A stretch of DNA of 64,000 nt from Prevotella sp. (GCA_017615355.1 JAGAAJ010000062.1:19237-83236); one strand, 5' to 3'; shown: positions 16,281 to 24,490, numbered from the stretch's first letter. The notes: generated by a model from the sequence alone, not told the origin. Made by a program: numbers and translations.

Positions 16281-16314
16281 CATCGTAATGAATCACTAAA
16301 AAGGACGAAACGAT

Positions 16315-17031
16315 ATGAAGAAGTTAGTTGTGATATTGATTGGCGCAGCCATGCTGATGAGCAGCTGCGACACCTACCAGGCCGCTGGAGCCTACTCCGG
16401 CAGCATGTTTGGCAATATGGTCGGCTCGGCCATCGGCGGCATTGCCGGCGGATGGCGTGGCCACGAGATCGGTTCGTTGATAGGCACCGTGGGTGGAGCT
16501 GCCATCGGAGCAGCCATCGGTCAGGCTGCCGAGGAGCGTCAGGAGCGCCGCTACGAGGAGCGTGCCGCACGTCGCCAGCAGCAGCGCTATGAACAGCGCA
16601 CCACCCGTCGCCACAACCAGCGCTACGGCCAGTATCCCACGATGGGACAGCAGCCTCAGGCAGCCTACAGCGCCAATGGTCAGGCATTGGTTGTTCGCAA
16701 TGCCGCCATCTACGAGGAGAACCAGGACGGCCGCCTCACCCGTGGTGAGAAGTGCACCGTCGTGTTCGAGATTGCCAACACCACCAGCGACCCCGTCTAT
16801 GACGTCTATCCCCTGGTCGATGAGCGTTCCGGCAACAGGCACATCCACATCTCGCCGAACATGCGAGTGGAGAGCATCGCCCCGCATCAGGCCATCCGCT
16901 ACACCGCCTCGCTGGTAGCCGACAACAGCCTGAAGGACGGCCAGATAGAGGTGCTCGTCGGCGTGGCGCAGGGCAACAATATCATCGACTCGCAGACACG
17001 CGCCTTCCAAATACCCACCTCGAAGCGATAA
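16315..17031 (+). CDS. Glycine-zipper lipoprotein with C-terminal beta domain
   Basis: 238 residues. A lipoprotein signal ends at MLMSSCDTYQ (Cys18). A glycine-zipper membrane-associating segment (about 27-70, GNMVGSAIGGIAGGWRGHEI, then IGTVGGAAIGAAIGQA) leads to an Arg/Gln-rich stretch (ERQERRYEERAARRQQQRYE). A C-terminal Ig-like domain of the CARDB type follows (LTRGEKCTVVFEIANTTSD...). It is a cell-envelope protein of unknown role, monocistronic, with promoter and terminator visible. Confidence 0.8.
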   Translation: MKKLVVILIGAAMLMSSCDTYQAAGAYSGSMFGNMVGSAIGGIAGGWRGHEIGSLIGTVGGAAIGAAIGQAAEERQERRYEERAARRQQQRYEQRTTRRHNQRYGQYPTMGQQPQAAYSANGQALVVRNAAIYEENQDGRLTRGEKCTVVFEIANTTSDPVYDVYPLVDERSGNRHIHISPNMRVESIAPHQAIRYTASLVADNSLKDGQIEVLVGVAQGNNIIDSQTRAFQIPTSKR

Positions 17032-17069
17032 GGCCCTGAAAGAAAATCCGAGCCTTACTTGAAAGCAAT

Positions 17070-17103
17070 AAGAAAGCCCTCGATTCCGGGGGCTTTCTTA
17101 TTA
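17070..17103. terminator. Bidirectional terminator between the lipoprotein and the RlpA-like gene
   Basis: AAGAAAGCCC (17070-17079) pairs with GGGCTTTCTT (17090-17099). The T content is modest on both sides. Confidence 0.7.
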
Positions 17104-17541
17104 GTATTGCACAGGAGGGATGCTGTCGGCAGGAGGGGGAGGCCCCTCGGTGAGCGGGTCATAGACGGTCACCTCCACATTGGCGATGCCTCGACGCAGG
17201 ATGCCCAACTGACGGGCAGCACTCCATGAGAGGTCGATGATACGTCCACGGCCGAAGGGTCCGCGGTCGTTGACCTTCACCACCACCTGCTGTCCGTTGT
17301 GAGGATTCACCACCTTCAGCCATGTGCCGAAGGGATGAGTGCGATGGGCACAGGTGAGGCTGTCGTGATGCAGTCGCTCGCCGCTGCTGGTCTTGCGGCC
17401 CGTAGCCCGCTTGCCGTAGTAGGAGGCGATGCCCTTCTGCGTCTGCGCCCCTGCTGGGCTAGTGAATAGCGAAAAATGAATAGTGAATAGTGCCGTCAGC
17501 ACCATCCATAGCAGGGTCGACCTATGGTTATAACTATTCAC
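17101..17541 (-). CDS. RlpA-like double-psi beta-barrel protein
   Basis: 146 residues with a signal peptide. RlpA pattern: [55 protein letters not shown] (catalytic-type Asp in NDRGPF) and [11 protein letters not shown]. Relatives are septal-ring lytic transglycosylases acting on denuded glycan. A proline-rich tail ([14 protein letters not shown]) ends it. The stretch [15 protein letters not shown] in the signal region is encoded by a short-word array (17461-17493). It starts 6 nt after gdhA, so it could be cotranscribed. Confidence 0.88.
   Translation of the reverse strand: MNSYNHRSTLLWMVLTALFTIHFSLFTSPAGAQTQKGIASYYGKRATGRKTSSGERLHHDSLTCAHRTHPFGTWLKVVNPHNGQQVVVKVNDRGPFGRGRIIDLSWSAARQLGILRRGIANVEVTVYDPLTEGPPPPADSIPPVQY
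17461..17493. repeat. In-frame word array in the RlpA-like signal peptide region
   Basis: AGTGAATAGC, GAAAAATGAA, TAGTGAATAG words repeat imperfectly in frame within the hydrophobic signal segment. Confidence 0.55.
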
Positions 17542-17547
17542 CGAGCT

Positions 17548-18888
17548 CTACACGATTCCTTGCGCCAGCATGGCCTTTGCGACCTTCATGAAGCCGGCCA
17601 CGTTGGCACCCTTCACATAGTTGACATAGCCCGAGGGCTCCTTGCCATACTTCACACACTGCTGGTGGATGCCGGCCATGATCTGATGCAGACGCTGGTC
17701 CACCTCCTCGGCCGTCCACGACATACGCATCGAGTTCTGCGTCATCTCGAGGCCCGAGGTAGCCACGCCGCCCGCATTGACGGCCTTGCCAGGAGCGAAG
17801 AGCTGTCCGGCAGCAATGAACTTGTTCACAGCCTCGGCGGTGCAGCCCATGTTCGACACCTCGGCTACGCAGAGCGGCTTCTGTGCCAGGATGGCGTCGG
17901 CATCGTCGCCGTTCAGCTCGTTCTGGGTGGCACAGGGCAGGTAGATGTCGGCCTTCTGCTCCCAGGGCTTCTTGCCTTCGAAGAACTTCGAGCCCTCAAA
18001 CTCCTCCTCATAGGGCTGACAGATGTCGTTGCCCGAGGCACGCAGCTCCAGCAGGTAGTCAATCTTCTCGGCATCGAGGCCGGCGGGGTCGTAGATATAG
18101 CCGTCGGGGCCGCTGATGGTGATGACCTTCGCACCCAGCTCCGTAGCCTTCTTCGCAGCGCCCCAGGCCACATTGCCGAAGCCAGAGAGGGCCACCGTCT
18201 TACCCTTGATGTCGAGGCCGTGAGTATCGAGCATGTGATGCACGAAGTAGAGGGCACCATAGCCCGTAGCCTCCGGACGCAGGATAGAGCCGCCCCACTC
18301 CAGGCCCTTGCCGGTGAGCGTGGCGCCATGGAACTGTGAGGTGAGCTTCTTGTACATGCCGAAGAGATAGCCAATCTCGCGTCCGCCCACGCCGATGTCG
18401 CCGGCAGGCACGTCCAGGTCGGGACCGATCACCTTGTAGAGCTCCATCATGAAGGCCTGGCAGAAACGCATGATCTCAGCCTCGCTCTTGCCTCGCGGAG
18501 CAAAGTCGGAGCCGCCCTTGCCGCCACCCATAGGCAGCGTGGTGAGGGCATTCTTAAACGTCTGCTCGAAGCCGAGGAACTTCAGGATAGAGAGGTTGAC
18601 AGAGGGATGGAAGCGCAGACCGCCCTTGTAGGGGCCGATGGCGCTATTGAATTGCACTCGGTAGCCGATGTTCACCTGCACCTCGCCCTTGTCGTCGACC
18701 CAGGGCACACGGAATGTGGTGATGCGCTCAGGTTCTACGATACGCTCCACAATCTTTGCCTTTTCAAATTCGGGATGCTGGTTGTAGACGTCCTTAATGC
18801 TTTCCAAGACTTCACGCACAGCCTGTAGGAATTCCACTTCGCCGGGGTGCTTGCGCTCCAGCTGTTGCATGATTTTCTCAACTTCCAT
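17548..18888 (-). CDS. gdhA: NADP-type glutamate dehydrogenase
   Basis: 446 residues, full length for hexameric GDH. It interconverts 2-oxoglutarate plus ammonia and glutamate and links carbon and nitrogen metabolism. Motifs: the substrate loop YKGGLRFHPSVNLSILKFLG, the catalytic-Lys block LTTLPMGGGKGGSDFAPRGK, DVPAGDIGVGGREIGYLFG, and the Rossmann turn VALSGFGNVAWGAAKKATEL. Length and motif style fit the NADP-dependent biosynthetic type. A TATCTTTG box lies 57 nt upstream. Confidence 0.97.
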   Translation of the reverse strand: MEVEKIMQQLERKHPGEVEFLQAVREVLESIKDVYNQHPEFEKAKIVERIVEPERITTFRVPWVDDKGEVQVNIGYRVQFNSAIGPYKGGLRFHPSVNLSILKFLGFEQTFKNALTTLPMGGGKGGSDFAPRGKSEAEIMRFCQAFMMELYKVIGPDLDVPAGDIGVGGREIGYLFGMYKKLTSQFHGATLTGKGLEWGGSILRPEATGYGALYFVHHMLDTHGLDIKGKTVALSGFGNVAWGAAKKATELGAKVITISGPDGYIYDPAGLDAEKIDYLLELRASGNDICQPYEEEFEGSKFFEGKKPWEQKADIYLPCATQNELNGDDADAILAQKPLCVAEVSNMGCTAEAVNKFIAAGQLFAPGKAVNAGGVATSGLEMTQNSMRMSWTAEEVDQRLHQIMAGIHQQCVKYGKEPSGYVNYVKGANVAGFMKVAKAMLAQGIV

Positions 18889-18945
18889 AGTGTTTTTTAG
18901 TTTTTAAAGTTAATTAGGTTATAAGGTTTATGCTTAGAAACAGGG

Positions 18946-18953
18946 CAAAGATA
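18946..18953 (-). promoter_or_regulatory. -7 promoter element for gdhA
   Basis: TATCTTTG on the minus strand, about 57 nt before the ATG at 18888. Confidence 0.65.
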
Positions 18954-19007
18954 GACATTTTTTCCTTACCCACCAAGAAAAAACGCATAATAGTTTCAAA
19001 AATAACA

Positions 19008-19063
19008 AAAAAAGCCCCGAAAAAGGGGCCTAAACGTACTATCGTAATAAGTACTTTCGTAAG
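19008..19063. repeat. Left copy of a 56-57 bp inverted repeat (hairpin plus GTAC words)
   Basis: A-run, then GCCCCGAAAAAGGGGC, then TAAACGTACTATCGTAATAAGTACTTTCGTAAG. It matches the right copy (28977-29033, opposite orientation) with only a few differences. On the minus strand it contains the kinase terminator (CGGGGCTTTTTTT). Confidence 0.8.
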
Positions 19064-19071
19064 AATCAGCC

Positions 19072-19131
19072 TCAGTTGCTTGGATTGACAAAGGCGATTG
19101 CCATGATGGCAGTATTAGTCATCGAGAACAT
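19072..19131 (-). CDS. Possible 19-residue peptide after the kinase gene
   Basis: The kinase stop is immediately followed by an ATG (TAGATG), opening a frame of 19 codons (MFSMTNTAIMAIAFVNPSN) that ends 8 nt before the left inverted repeat. The tight junction would allow coupled translation. There is no other evidence; it may be chance. Confidence 0.25.
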   Translation of the reverse strand: MFSMTNTAIMAIAFVNPSN

Positions 19132-20409
19132 CTATCCTTGCTTCTTCTTTATTCTAATGCGGATAACAAAAAGGATTAAAGAGACAACGACACCCAGAAA
19201 AAAGAGTGGCAAGAAATAAACTTCATAGACGGAATGGTATATTGACAGTATCTTCAAGAAATCATGACGATATACACTACCATTCTCATGCGTCGATACA
19301 GGAAAGATGCTGCTTCCCAACCAATATAAAGAGAAGATAATGCTGATGCACAAATACACATTTACGCGTTTGAGTGCCTTTCTGTTTTTCTCCGATTCCT
19401 CCTCATCGCTACGCCCTGACAATACTGTTTCTTCACTAGAGCTGAGGACTGTCGGTGTGCCCAGCTCCTCGGCGGGCTGGTATGCCTTCGGGCTCTCTTT
19501 CAGCTCCTGGGCCGACTGCCGCTGCGGTTGCTGCAACATCTGCTCAATCTCCTCTACGCTCTGTGGACGGCGCGGATAGTCAGGCTGCATCATCCACAGC
19601 ACCAAACGGCGCATATCGGCGCTCACCGTCTCGGGGAAACGGAAGGCACGCTCACCGTCGTACTTCACGTCGCTCAGCTCTGGCGGGCGTTCGTTGGAGA
19701 GCAGGTTGTAGAGTGTGGCGCCAAGGGCGTAGAAGTCGGTCCACGGGCCAATGCGCTTCATCGAGCCCTCCACCTGTTCCGAAGGTGCATAGCCAGGGGT
19801 ATAGCAGAAGCCTGTCGATGTGCTGAGTGTCTGGCTCTCCTGCGCCGACAGTTGCTTGCTCGCGCCGAAATCAATGAGCCAGCAATGGCCGTTGTCACCC
19901 AGCATGATGTTGCCAGGCTTCAGGTCAAGGTGATAGATGCCCTGATGATGGACACACTTCAGAGCTTGCAGCACCTGCGACAACCACGGGCGCACCTGCT
20001 GCTCGGTGAAGGGTTTTCCGTTGCGTTTCATCACAGCCGAAAGCGCCTCTCCCTCGATGAGACGCATCACGTAATAGGCCGTCTGGTTCTCCTCGAAGAA
20101 GTCATTCACCTCCACGATGTGCAACTCCTGCAGGCGGGCCAGGCGCTGGGCCTCCTTATAGAACTTGTCCTTCATCTGCTGGTAGGCCATGCGGTTGTCG
20201 CTGACGCTGACTGTCACGTCGGTGCCCTGCCGCAGGTTGATGCCACGCATAAAAAACTCCTTCAAGGCCATGTGCTTACCCAGGCGTGTGTGCTCCACCT
20301 CGTATGTATTACCGAAACCGCCCGAGGCGATATAGCGCACCACCCTGTATTCTCCTCCTTTCAACAATGTGCCAATGGGCAACATTTGTTGGATATCAAC
20401 CTCTGCCAT
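19132..20409 (-). CDS. Eukaryotic-type Ser/Thr protein kinase with two C-terminal membrane helices
   Basis: 425 residues. Kinase domain (about 20-290): Gly loop [10 protein letters not shown], catalytic Lys50 in ALKEFF, catalytic loop HLDLKPGN (160-167, HLD instead of HRD), DFGASK (180-185), and activation segment with TPGYAPSEQVE. A Ser/Glu-rich linker then leads to two membrane helices (about 348-370 and 393-419) separated by a short loop. All residues needed for activity appear present. It has its own TATCTTTG promoter, 35 nt after a second kinase gene on the same strand. Target unknown. Confidence 0.9.
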   Translation of the reverse strand: MAEVDIQQMLPIGTLLKGGEYRVVRYIASGGFGNTYEVEHTRLGKHMALKEFFMRGINLRQGTDVTVSVSDNRMAYQQMKDKFYKEAQRLARLQELHIVEVNDFFEENQTAYYVMRLIEGEALSAVMKRNGKPFTEQQVRPWLSQVLQALKCVHHQGIYHLDLKPGNIMLGDNGHCWLIDFGASKQLSAQESQTLSTSTGFCYTPGYAPSEQVEGSMKRIGPWTDFYALGATLYNLLSNERPPELSDVKYDGERAFRFPETVSADMRRLVLWMMQPDYPRRPQSVEEIEQMLQQPQRQSAQELKESPKAYQPAEELGTPTVLSSSEETVLSGRSDEEESEKNRKALKRVNVYLCISIIFSLYWLGSSIFPVSTHENGSVYRHDFLKILSIYHSVYEVYFLPLFFLGVVVSLILFVIRIRIKKKQG

Positions 20410-20431
20410 AGAATAGTAGTTTATTTAGTTA

Positions 20432-20439
20432 CAAAGATA
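20432..20439 (-). promoter_or_regulatory. -7 promoter element between the two kinase genes
   Basis: TATCTTTG on the minus strand in the 35-nt gap, about 23 nt before the ATG at 20409. The shorter kinase may therefore be transcribed alone as well as with its neighbour. Confidence 0.6.
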
Positions 20440-20444
20440 GCATA

Positions 20445-22403
20445 TTACTCTTCTATACCAAGTAGCTTGACATTGAAGATCAGGGCCGAGAAAGGCTTGA
20501 TCTGGCCAGCTTCGCGGCTGCCGTATGCAAGCTCCTGCGGGATGTAGATCTCCCACTCAGAGCCTACGGGCATCATGCTGAGCGCCTCAGTCCAGCCTGC
20601 AATGACCTGCTGCAGACCGAAAACTGCGGGCTCACCGCGCTCTATGCTGCTGTCGAAGACGGTGCCGTCGATGAGGCGGCCTTCATAGTCCACCTTCACG
20701 GTCTGTTCAGCGGTTGGTATTCTGCCCGTTCCCTGCCTCAGTATCTTGTACTGCAAACCACTTTCCGTAGTGTACACTCCTGCCTTTTTCTTGTTCTCCT
20801 CCAAAAACTTCTCGCCGGCCTCCTTGTTATCACGATATTCGCTGGCAGTCTTTTCTTGTTGATACTTGTTCATCAGGCGTTCTGCGGTTTCCTTGGCTTC
20901 TGACAAATCCATGACACTTCCTAAATGCCAATAGCCCTGAATAAAACCTGCCACAAAGATTTCTATGGGCAAACTCTCATTGCTTTCATTGCCAAAGATA
21001 TGTTCTTTAATCTGCGGCATCATCGCGTTCTTTATCTGCCGTCCGATATCGATGCCCGACTCCACAGCCTTATCTTCTTCTTCCGTCAAGGCAGCACCAT
21101 CCTCTTCGTCATTAAGACGTTTGTCGGTGATACCCGTACCCTGCAACAGTCCCACAGAAAACTCAAACAGCTTAGTCGTATCCACATTCATGGATGTACC
21201 CAAGTATGATACCAGTCCGTCAGACTGACTCATGCCCAGCGTATAGGCTAGGGTGTCTAGGTCGGTGTCTAGGTCGTCAAAATTCTGATAGTATTCTACC
21301 ACTTGCTCCAGCGTCATATCCTCGTCATCCATCTTTTTGCTACTACCTTTTGAACCAAGCAACAGCCACAGAATTACGCCAACCACAACTATAGCAGCAG
21401 CCACAGCCGCATATGCCATCCAATGTGAACGTTGAGCACTAGCTGCTATAACGGTCTGGGCATTGTCGGGGGGTGCTATTCTCGTTGCCGTCTCTTTGGA
21501 GCGGATGGAGGCTGTGGTTTCCACACCCTTATTGCCCTCAGTCAGAAAGCGGCGAATGGCCTCAACATTCTGCGGACGACGGTTGCGATTGGTCTGCATG
21601 AGCCAGATGACAAGGTCACGCATACCTGAACTGACGGCGTTCAACGGGGCGAAGGCCTGCTCTGGCTGCTCGTTGATGTCACTTGACTGAGGGGGCCTTT
21701 GGGCTGTCAGCAGATTGAAAAGGGTTGCGCCCAAAGCATAGAAATCTGTCCATGGTCCAAACTTCTCCATATTCTGCTCCACCTGTTCTGGGGGAGCATA
21801 GCCTGGCGTGAAACAAAGAGCCGATGAAGCTGTGGCACCCCCCTCGGAACTCAACTGCTTGGAGGCACCGAAATCAATCAAACGCACCACACCCTGACGG
21901 TCCTGCATAATATTGGCTGGCTTGAGGTCAAGGTGCCAGAGGTGGTTGTTGTGCACCTCTTCAAGCGCATCGAGCAGCTGTGTCAGAATTGCTTTCACCT
22001 CTGATTCTGCTATGGGCTCGCCAGTATGGTTTAACCGTGCGGAAAGTGACTCGCCGTCGATATAGTCCATCACGTAATAGCAGGTGCCGTTTTCGTCGAA
22101 CAAGTCATGCACATGTACAATATGATTGCTGTTCAGGCTACGCAGTCGGCGTGCCTCCTTCTTGAATTTCTCCAGCTGCTCTTCGTATTGTGGCTTCTGC
22201 TGAGCGTTGCTCACGCTAACGGAGACTTGATCGCCATCACGTTCGTTCACGCCACTCATGAAAAATTCCTTGATGGCCATCTGCTCGTTGAAATTCAGGT
22301 TGGTCACGGCATAGGTGTTGCCAAAACCGCCAGAGGCAAGATGCTTATCTATACGATAGGCCCCGTGTAATACGGTGCCGATAGGTAATAAATTGTTCTC
22401 CAT
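20445..22403 (-). CDS. Ser/Thr kinase fused to periplasmic FKBP-type prolyl isomerase
   Basis: 652 residues from the ATG at 22403; a frame ATG at 22460 lies upstream of the promoter. Kinase domain: [10 protein letters not shown] (24-33), Lys45 in [14 protein letters not shown] (157-164), DFGASK (177-182), [11 protein letters not shown]. One membrane helix follows (about 329-350, [20 protein letters not shown]). The C-terminal half resembles Mip/FkpA: an alpha-helical N-region ([20 protein letters not shown]..., MNKYQQEK), then an FKBP domain (about 545-652) with [27 protein letters not shown] and [12 protein letters not shown]. The kinase is predicted cytoplasmic and the isomerase periplasmic. 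The fusion is unusual. Confidence 0.92.
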   Translation of the reverse strand: MENNLLPIGTVLHGAYRIDKHLASGGFGNTYAVTNLNFNEQMAIKEFFMSGVNERDGDQVSVSVSNAQQKPQYEEQLEKFKKEARRLRSLNSNHIVHVHDLFDENGTCYYVMDYIDGESLSARLNHTGEPIAESEVKAILTQLLDALEEVHNNHLWHLDLKPANIMQDRQGVVRLIDFGASKQLSSEGGATASSALCFTPGYAPPEQVEQNMEKFGPWTDFYALGATLFNLLTAQRPPQSSDINEQPEQAFAPLNAVSSGMRDLVIWLMQTNRNRRPQNVEAIRRFLTEGNKGVETTASIRSKETATRIAPPDNAQTVIAASAQRSHWMAYAAVAAAIVVVGVILWLLLGSKGSSKKMDDEDMTLEQVVEYYQNFDDLDTDLDTLAYTLGMSQSDGLVSYLGTSMNVDTTKLFEFSVGLLQGTGITDKRLNDEEDGAALTEEEDKAVESGIDIGRQIKNAMMPQIKEHIFGNESNESLPIEIFVAGFIQGYWHLGSVMDLSEAKETAERLMNKYQQEKTASEYRDNKEAGEKFLEENKKKAGVYTTESGLQYKILRQGTGRIPTAEQTVKVDYEGRLIDGTVFDSSIERGEPAVFGLQQVIAGWTEALSMMPVGSEWEIYIPQELAYGSREAGQIKPFSALIFNVKLLGIEE

Positions 22404-22430
22404 TGTCTGTTCAGGTTTGATATGATGTTG

Positions 22431-22438
22431 CAAAAGTA
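22431..22438 (-). promoter_or_regulatory. -7 promoter element for the kinase-FKBP gene
   Basis: TACTTTTG on the minus strand, 27 nt before the ATG at 22403. Confidence 0.65.
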
Positions 22439-22578
22439 GAAAAAAATGTGGTAATAACAAAATTATCTTCTGTTTTTGTCACACATTATTTATTTTTCCA
22501 TGAGGACAAACATACATAATAAGCCCCCGAAATTGGACCTTAACGTCACATGTCACAAAGTCACAATAGATAAAGAAG

Positions 22579-22606
22579 AAACGCCGACCTTCACAGGCCA
22601 GCGTTT
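22579..22606 (-). terminator. Intrinsic terminator after the smalltalk-like gene
   Basis: On the minus strand AAACGCTGGCCT pairs with AGGTCGGCGTTT over a 4-nt loop, followed by a T-rich stretch (CTTCTTTATC). A partial copy of the GCCCCCGAAATTGG hairpin plus GTCAC words lies at 22521-22566. Confidence 0.75.
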
Positions 22607-22673
22607 CCCTCAAAATAACGTTGCCAAAAAATCCTTAAAACTTATGACTGCAATGAACGTAAGGTAAGTCTTG

Positions 22674-22811
22674 TTAGAGTGGGCCGTAGCCCATGCAGCT
22701 GGTGGTGGTCAGGGCGGTGATGGCGGCGGTGAGGATAGCGACGATCACCTCAACGGCCTTGCGCTTGATGGCCTGCCAGGCTTTCTCTCGCAGAGTATCA
22801 AAGAATTTCAT
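22674..22811 (-). CDS. Smalltalk-like small protein, 45 aa
   Basis: Translation gives a basic amphipathic N-terminus (MKFFDTLREKAWQAIKRKAV), a hydrophobic segment (EVIVAILTAAITALTTTSC) and the tail MGYGPL. The pattern of basic helix, ILTAxxTxL core and TSCMG ending is that of the smalltalk protein often found beside HU-like DNA-binding proteins in Bacteroidales; this one is longer than the usual 30 or so residues. The cysteine after TTS could be a lipobox. It lies 208 nt downstream of the HU-like gene, as in other genomes. Function unknown. Confidence 0.75.
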   Translation of the reverse strand: MKFFDTLREKAWQAIKRKAVEVIVAILTAAITALTTTSCMGYGPL

Positions 22812-22840
22812 AGTTGTCAAGAATTAGAGGGTTAAGATTT

Positions 22841-23016
22841 CTCGCGCAGAGCCGCTGAGTACGCAGAGGTAACGCTGAGTATATTTTTTTCGCGGGTCTT
22901 ATGGGAGTTCACGGAGTAATAATGAGAATAATACTAACTCCTTAAAAACTCTTATAAACTCTCAAATAACAATAGTCCTCTGCGTCTACTCTGCGTACTC
23001 TGCGGCTCTGCGCGAG
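22841..23016. repeat. 39-bp inverted repeat of CTCTGCG words around a 98-bp loop
   Basis: Arms at 22841-22879 and 22978-23016 are near-perfect inverses and are built of CTCTGCG/CTCAGCG words. A second pair of words (GGAGTT.../AACTC...) makes an inner partial inverted repeat. It lies between the HU-like stop and the smalltalk start and could fold into a very long hairpin in the transcript. Confidence 0.75.
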
Positions 23017-23019
23017 TGT

Positions 23020-23568
23020 TTACGGATTCACCACAGGCTCATCACCCCAGCCGCTGGAGCTGCCAGTACCGCTGCCGAGGCCGCTGATGTACTCGCCCTT
23101 GGTGTTGGAGAGGGTGAGCTCGCCAGCCTTGATCTTCTCGGCCAGGGCGGTGTAGCCCAGCTCGGCGTCCTGAGTCATGTGCTCGCGGGAGGCCTCACCG
23201 GTGGTGCGGCACATCATGCGCACGGTGACGATGTTGCCGCCGCTGTAGGTGCCGTTGGCGGCACGGGTGGCACGGGTCAGGGTGAAGTGCTCGGCATCGG
23301 TGGCAGGGCAGGTGGTCACGGCGGGGGTGAAGATGCACAGGTCGGCGATCTTCACGGGGTTGCCGTCGAGCACCAGCTCGCGCACGCATCCTGCAATCTT
23401 GCTCAGCACACCGAGGATGATGTCCTTGGTGTAGGGCGAGCCGTGCTGTGCGATGTGCTTGGCCAGTCCCTCGATTTCAATGGGCTTGTTGTTCTTGGCG
23501 CGGGCATAGACCTTGCCGAAGTTCTTGTGCCCCTGGATCTTGTTCTTGTAAAAATTCAGTTTAATCAT
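23020..23568 (-). CDS. HU-like (HU-HIG type) DNA-binding protein
   Basis: 182 residues from the ATG at 23568; the longer frame start at 23757 runs through the iteron array and promoter and is rejected. It starts MIKLNFYKNKIQGHKNFGKV. An HU-like core with EIEGLAKHIAQHGSPYTKDI and KIADLCIFTPAV follows, then a Gly/Ser-rich tail (SGLGSGTGSSSGWGDEP). This long HU-like class usually accompanies smalltalk and an amidase in Bacteroidales accessory loci. It probably binds the island DNA; the 21-bp repeats just upstream are a plausible target. A TACCTTTG promoter is at 23614-23621. Confidence 0.85.
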   Translation of the reverse strand: MIKLNFYKNKIQGHKNFGKVYARAKNNKPIEIEGLAKHIAQHGSPYTKDIILGVLSKIAGCVRELVLDGNPVKIADLCIFTPAVTTCPATDAEHFTLTRATRAANGTYSGGNIVTVRMMCRTTGEASREHMTQDAELGYTALAEKIKAGELTLSNTKGEYISGLGSGTGSSSGWGDEPVVNP

Positions 23569-23613
23569 GGTTGTAAAAGTTTTTGTGTTGGTTGATAATG
23601 TTAATTGACAATG

Positions 23614-23621
23614 CAAAGGTA
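23614..23621 (-). promoter_or_regulatory. -7 promoter element for the HU-like gene
   Basis: TACCTTTG on the minus strand, 45 nt before the ATG at 23568. Confidence 0.75.
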
Positions 23622-23678
23622 CGAAGATGCCCAACCAATTGCAACTATTCCTTGCCTTTAACATATTTTTAATTTCCC

Positions 23679-23769
23679 TCCCATCGAGCGGCTCTCTGCG
23701 GAGGCTCCCCAGCGAATTGCGGAGGCTCCGGAGAATATTTTGGAGGCTCCGCAGCAAATTCTGGAGGCT
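23679..23769. repeat. Iteron-like array: four copies at exact 21-bp spacing
   Basis: GGAGGCTC(C) begins at 23700, 23721, 23742 and 23763, with a weaker relative (GCGGCTCTC) near 23688. The linkers vary (CAGCGAATT, GGAGAATATT, GCAGCAAATT). GGAGGCTCC is a 9-bp imperfect palindrome. The array lies between the divergent promoters of the HU-like gene and the coiled-coil gene, next to an AT-rich stretch (23771-23821). Confidence 0.8.
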
Positions 23770-23821
23770 GTTTTTTTGAAAAATAAATGCAAATTTATTT
23801 TATTCTTTGTTCCTTTATTCG

Positions 23822-23829
23822 TATCTTTG
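23822..23829 (+). promoter_or_regulatory. -7 promoter element for the coiled-coil gene
   Basis: TATCTTTG; leader to the ATG at 23897 is about 60 nt. Confidence 0.7.
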
Positions 23830-23885
23830 CAGTCTTTTCGCCCCCTTCGCGGGGTATCAAAATAACTAACAATTTAAAACAAGAA

Positions 23886-23891
23886 AGGAGG
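23886..23891 (+). promoter_or_regulatory. Consensus Shine-Dalgarno sequence
   Basis: AGGAGG at 5 nt before the ATG at 23897. Bacteroidetes genes seldom carry an SD, and I saw no other one this strong while reading the window. Confidence 0.75.
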
Positions 23892-23896
23892 AATTC

Positions 23897-24490
23897 ATGG
23901 CAAAGGACATTGAGGAATTGAAGTTTGTGGCCGACCTGGCTCACAATGGTGGCGTGATGCAGGCTCAGAACGAAGCGCTGAAGGCCGAGATTGAGTCGCT
24001 GAAGGCAGAGAACAAGTCGCTGAAGGCAGAGAACAAATCGCTGAAGGCAGAGAACAAGTCGCTGAAGGCAGAAGTCAAGCACCTTAGCGAAACGAATGAC
24101 AAGCAGCAACAGCTGCTGATTCAGAAAGATCAGATGATTGCCGAGGGCATTCACAAGCCGGTGGTGGTGGTGAACAAATACTACCTGTTGTCGGTGCCCA
24201 AGACGTGCCAATACGTGAGCACGCTCGATAACGACGGACGTCGCTTCGTGGGCCATTTCATGCACCACACGCTGTCTGACGGCACGCCCATGAGCGTTAT
24301 TGAGCAGGTGGACGAGATGACGCAGCTGGAGGCCAGTCAGGACGGCCGTCTGGCGGGAGCCATAGAGGAGCTGGCCAGCAGGCCCATGACGCAGAACACC
24401 TATCAGGCCCCCGTAGGGCAGGTGTTGGAACATGTTGAAAAAGTTGATCACATAAATAATGACAGAGATGGGAAAAGACCACAAGAGTGA
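23897..24490 (+). CDS. Coiled-coil protein with perfect heptad repeat, unknown
   Basis: 197 residues. After a short N-terminus, residues about 30-62 hold four near-identical heptads (SLKAENK), encoded by a 21-nt DNA repeat, giving a rigid coiled coil. The C-terminal half holds LLSVPKTCQYVSTLDNDGRR and ends with an APVGQVLEHVEKVDHINN motif. A similar motif starts the next protein. No known enzyme motif. A consensus SD precedes it and its end overlaps the next gene by 32 nt. Part of the accessory cassette. Confidence 0.82.
   Translation: MAKDIEELKFVADLAHNGGVMQAQNEALKAEIESLKAENKSLKAENKSLKAENKSLKAEVKHLSETNDKQQQLLIQKDQMIAEGIHKPVVVVNKYYLLSVPKTCQYVSTLDNDGRRFVGHFMHHTLSDGTPMSVIEQVDEMTQLEASQDGRLAGAIEELASRPMTQNTYQAPVGQVLEHVEKVDHINNDRDGKRPQE

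Noticed and set aside
19528-20547. 339-codon plus-strand frame across the kinase gene
   Set aside because: Antisense shadow of a clear Ser/Thr kinase; no motif, no promoter at its start.
22841-23016. Insertion sequence bounded by the 39-bp inverted repeat
   Set aside because: The interval is under 180 bp with no transposase; the arms are simple CTCTGCG words.
23679-23769. CRISPR interpretation of the 21-bp repeats
   Set aside because: The period is far too short for repeat plus spacer and no cas genes are near.
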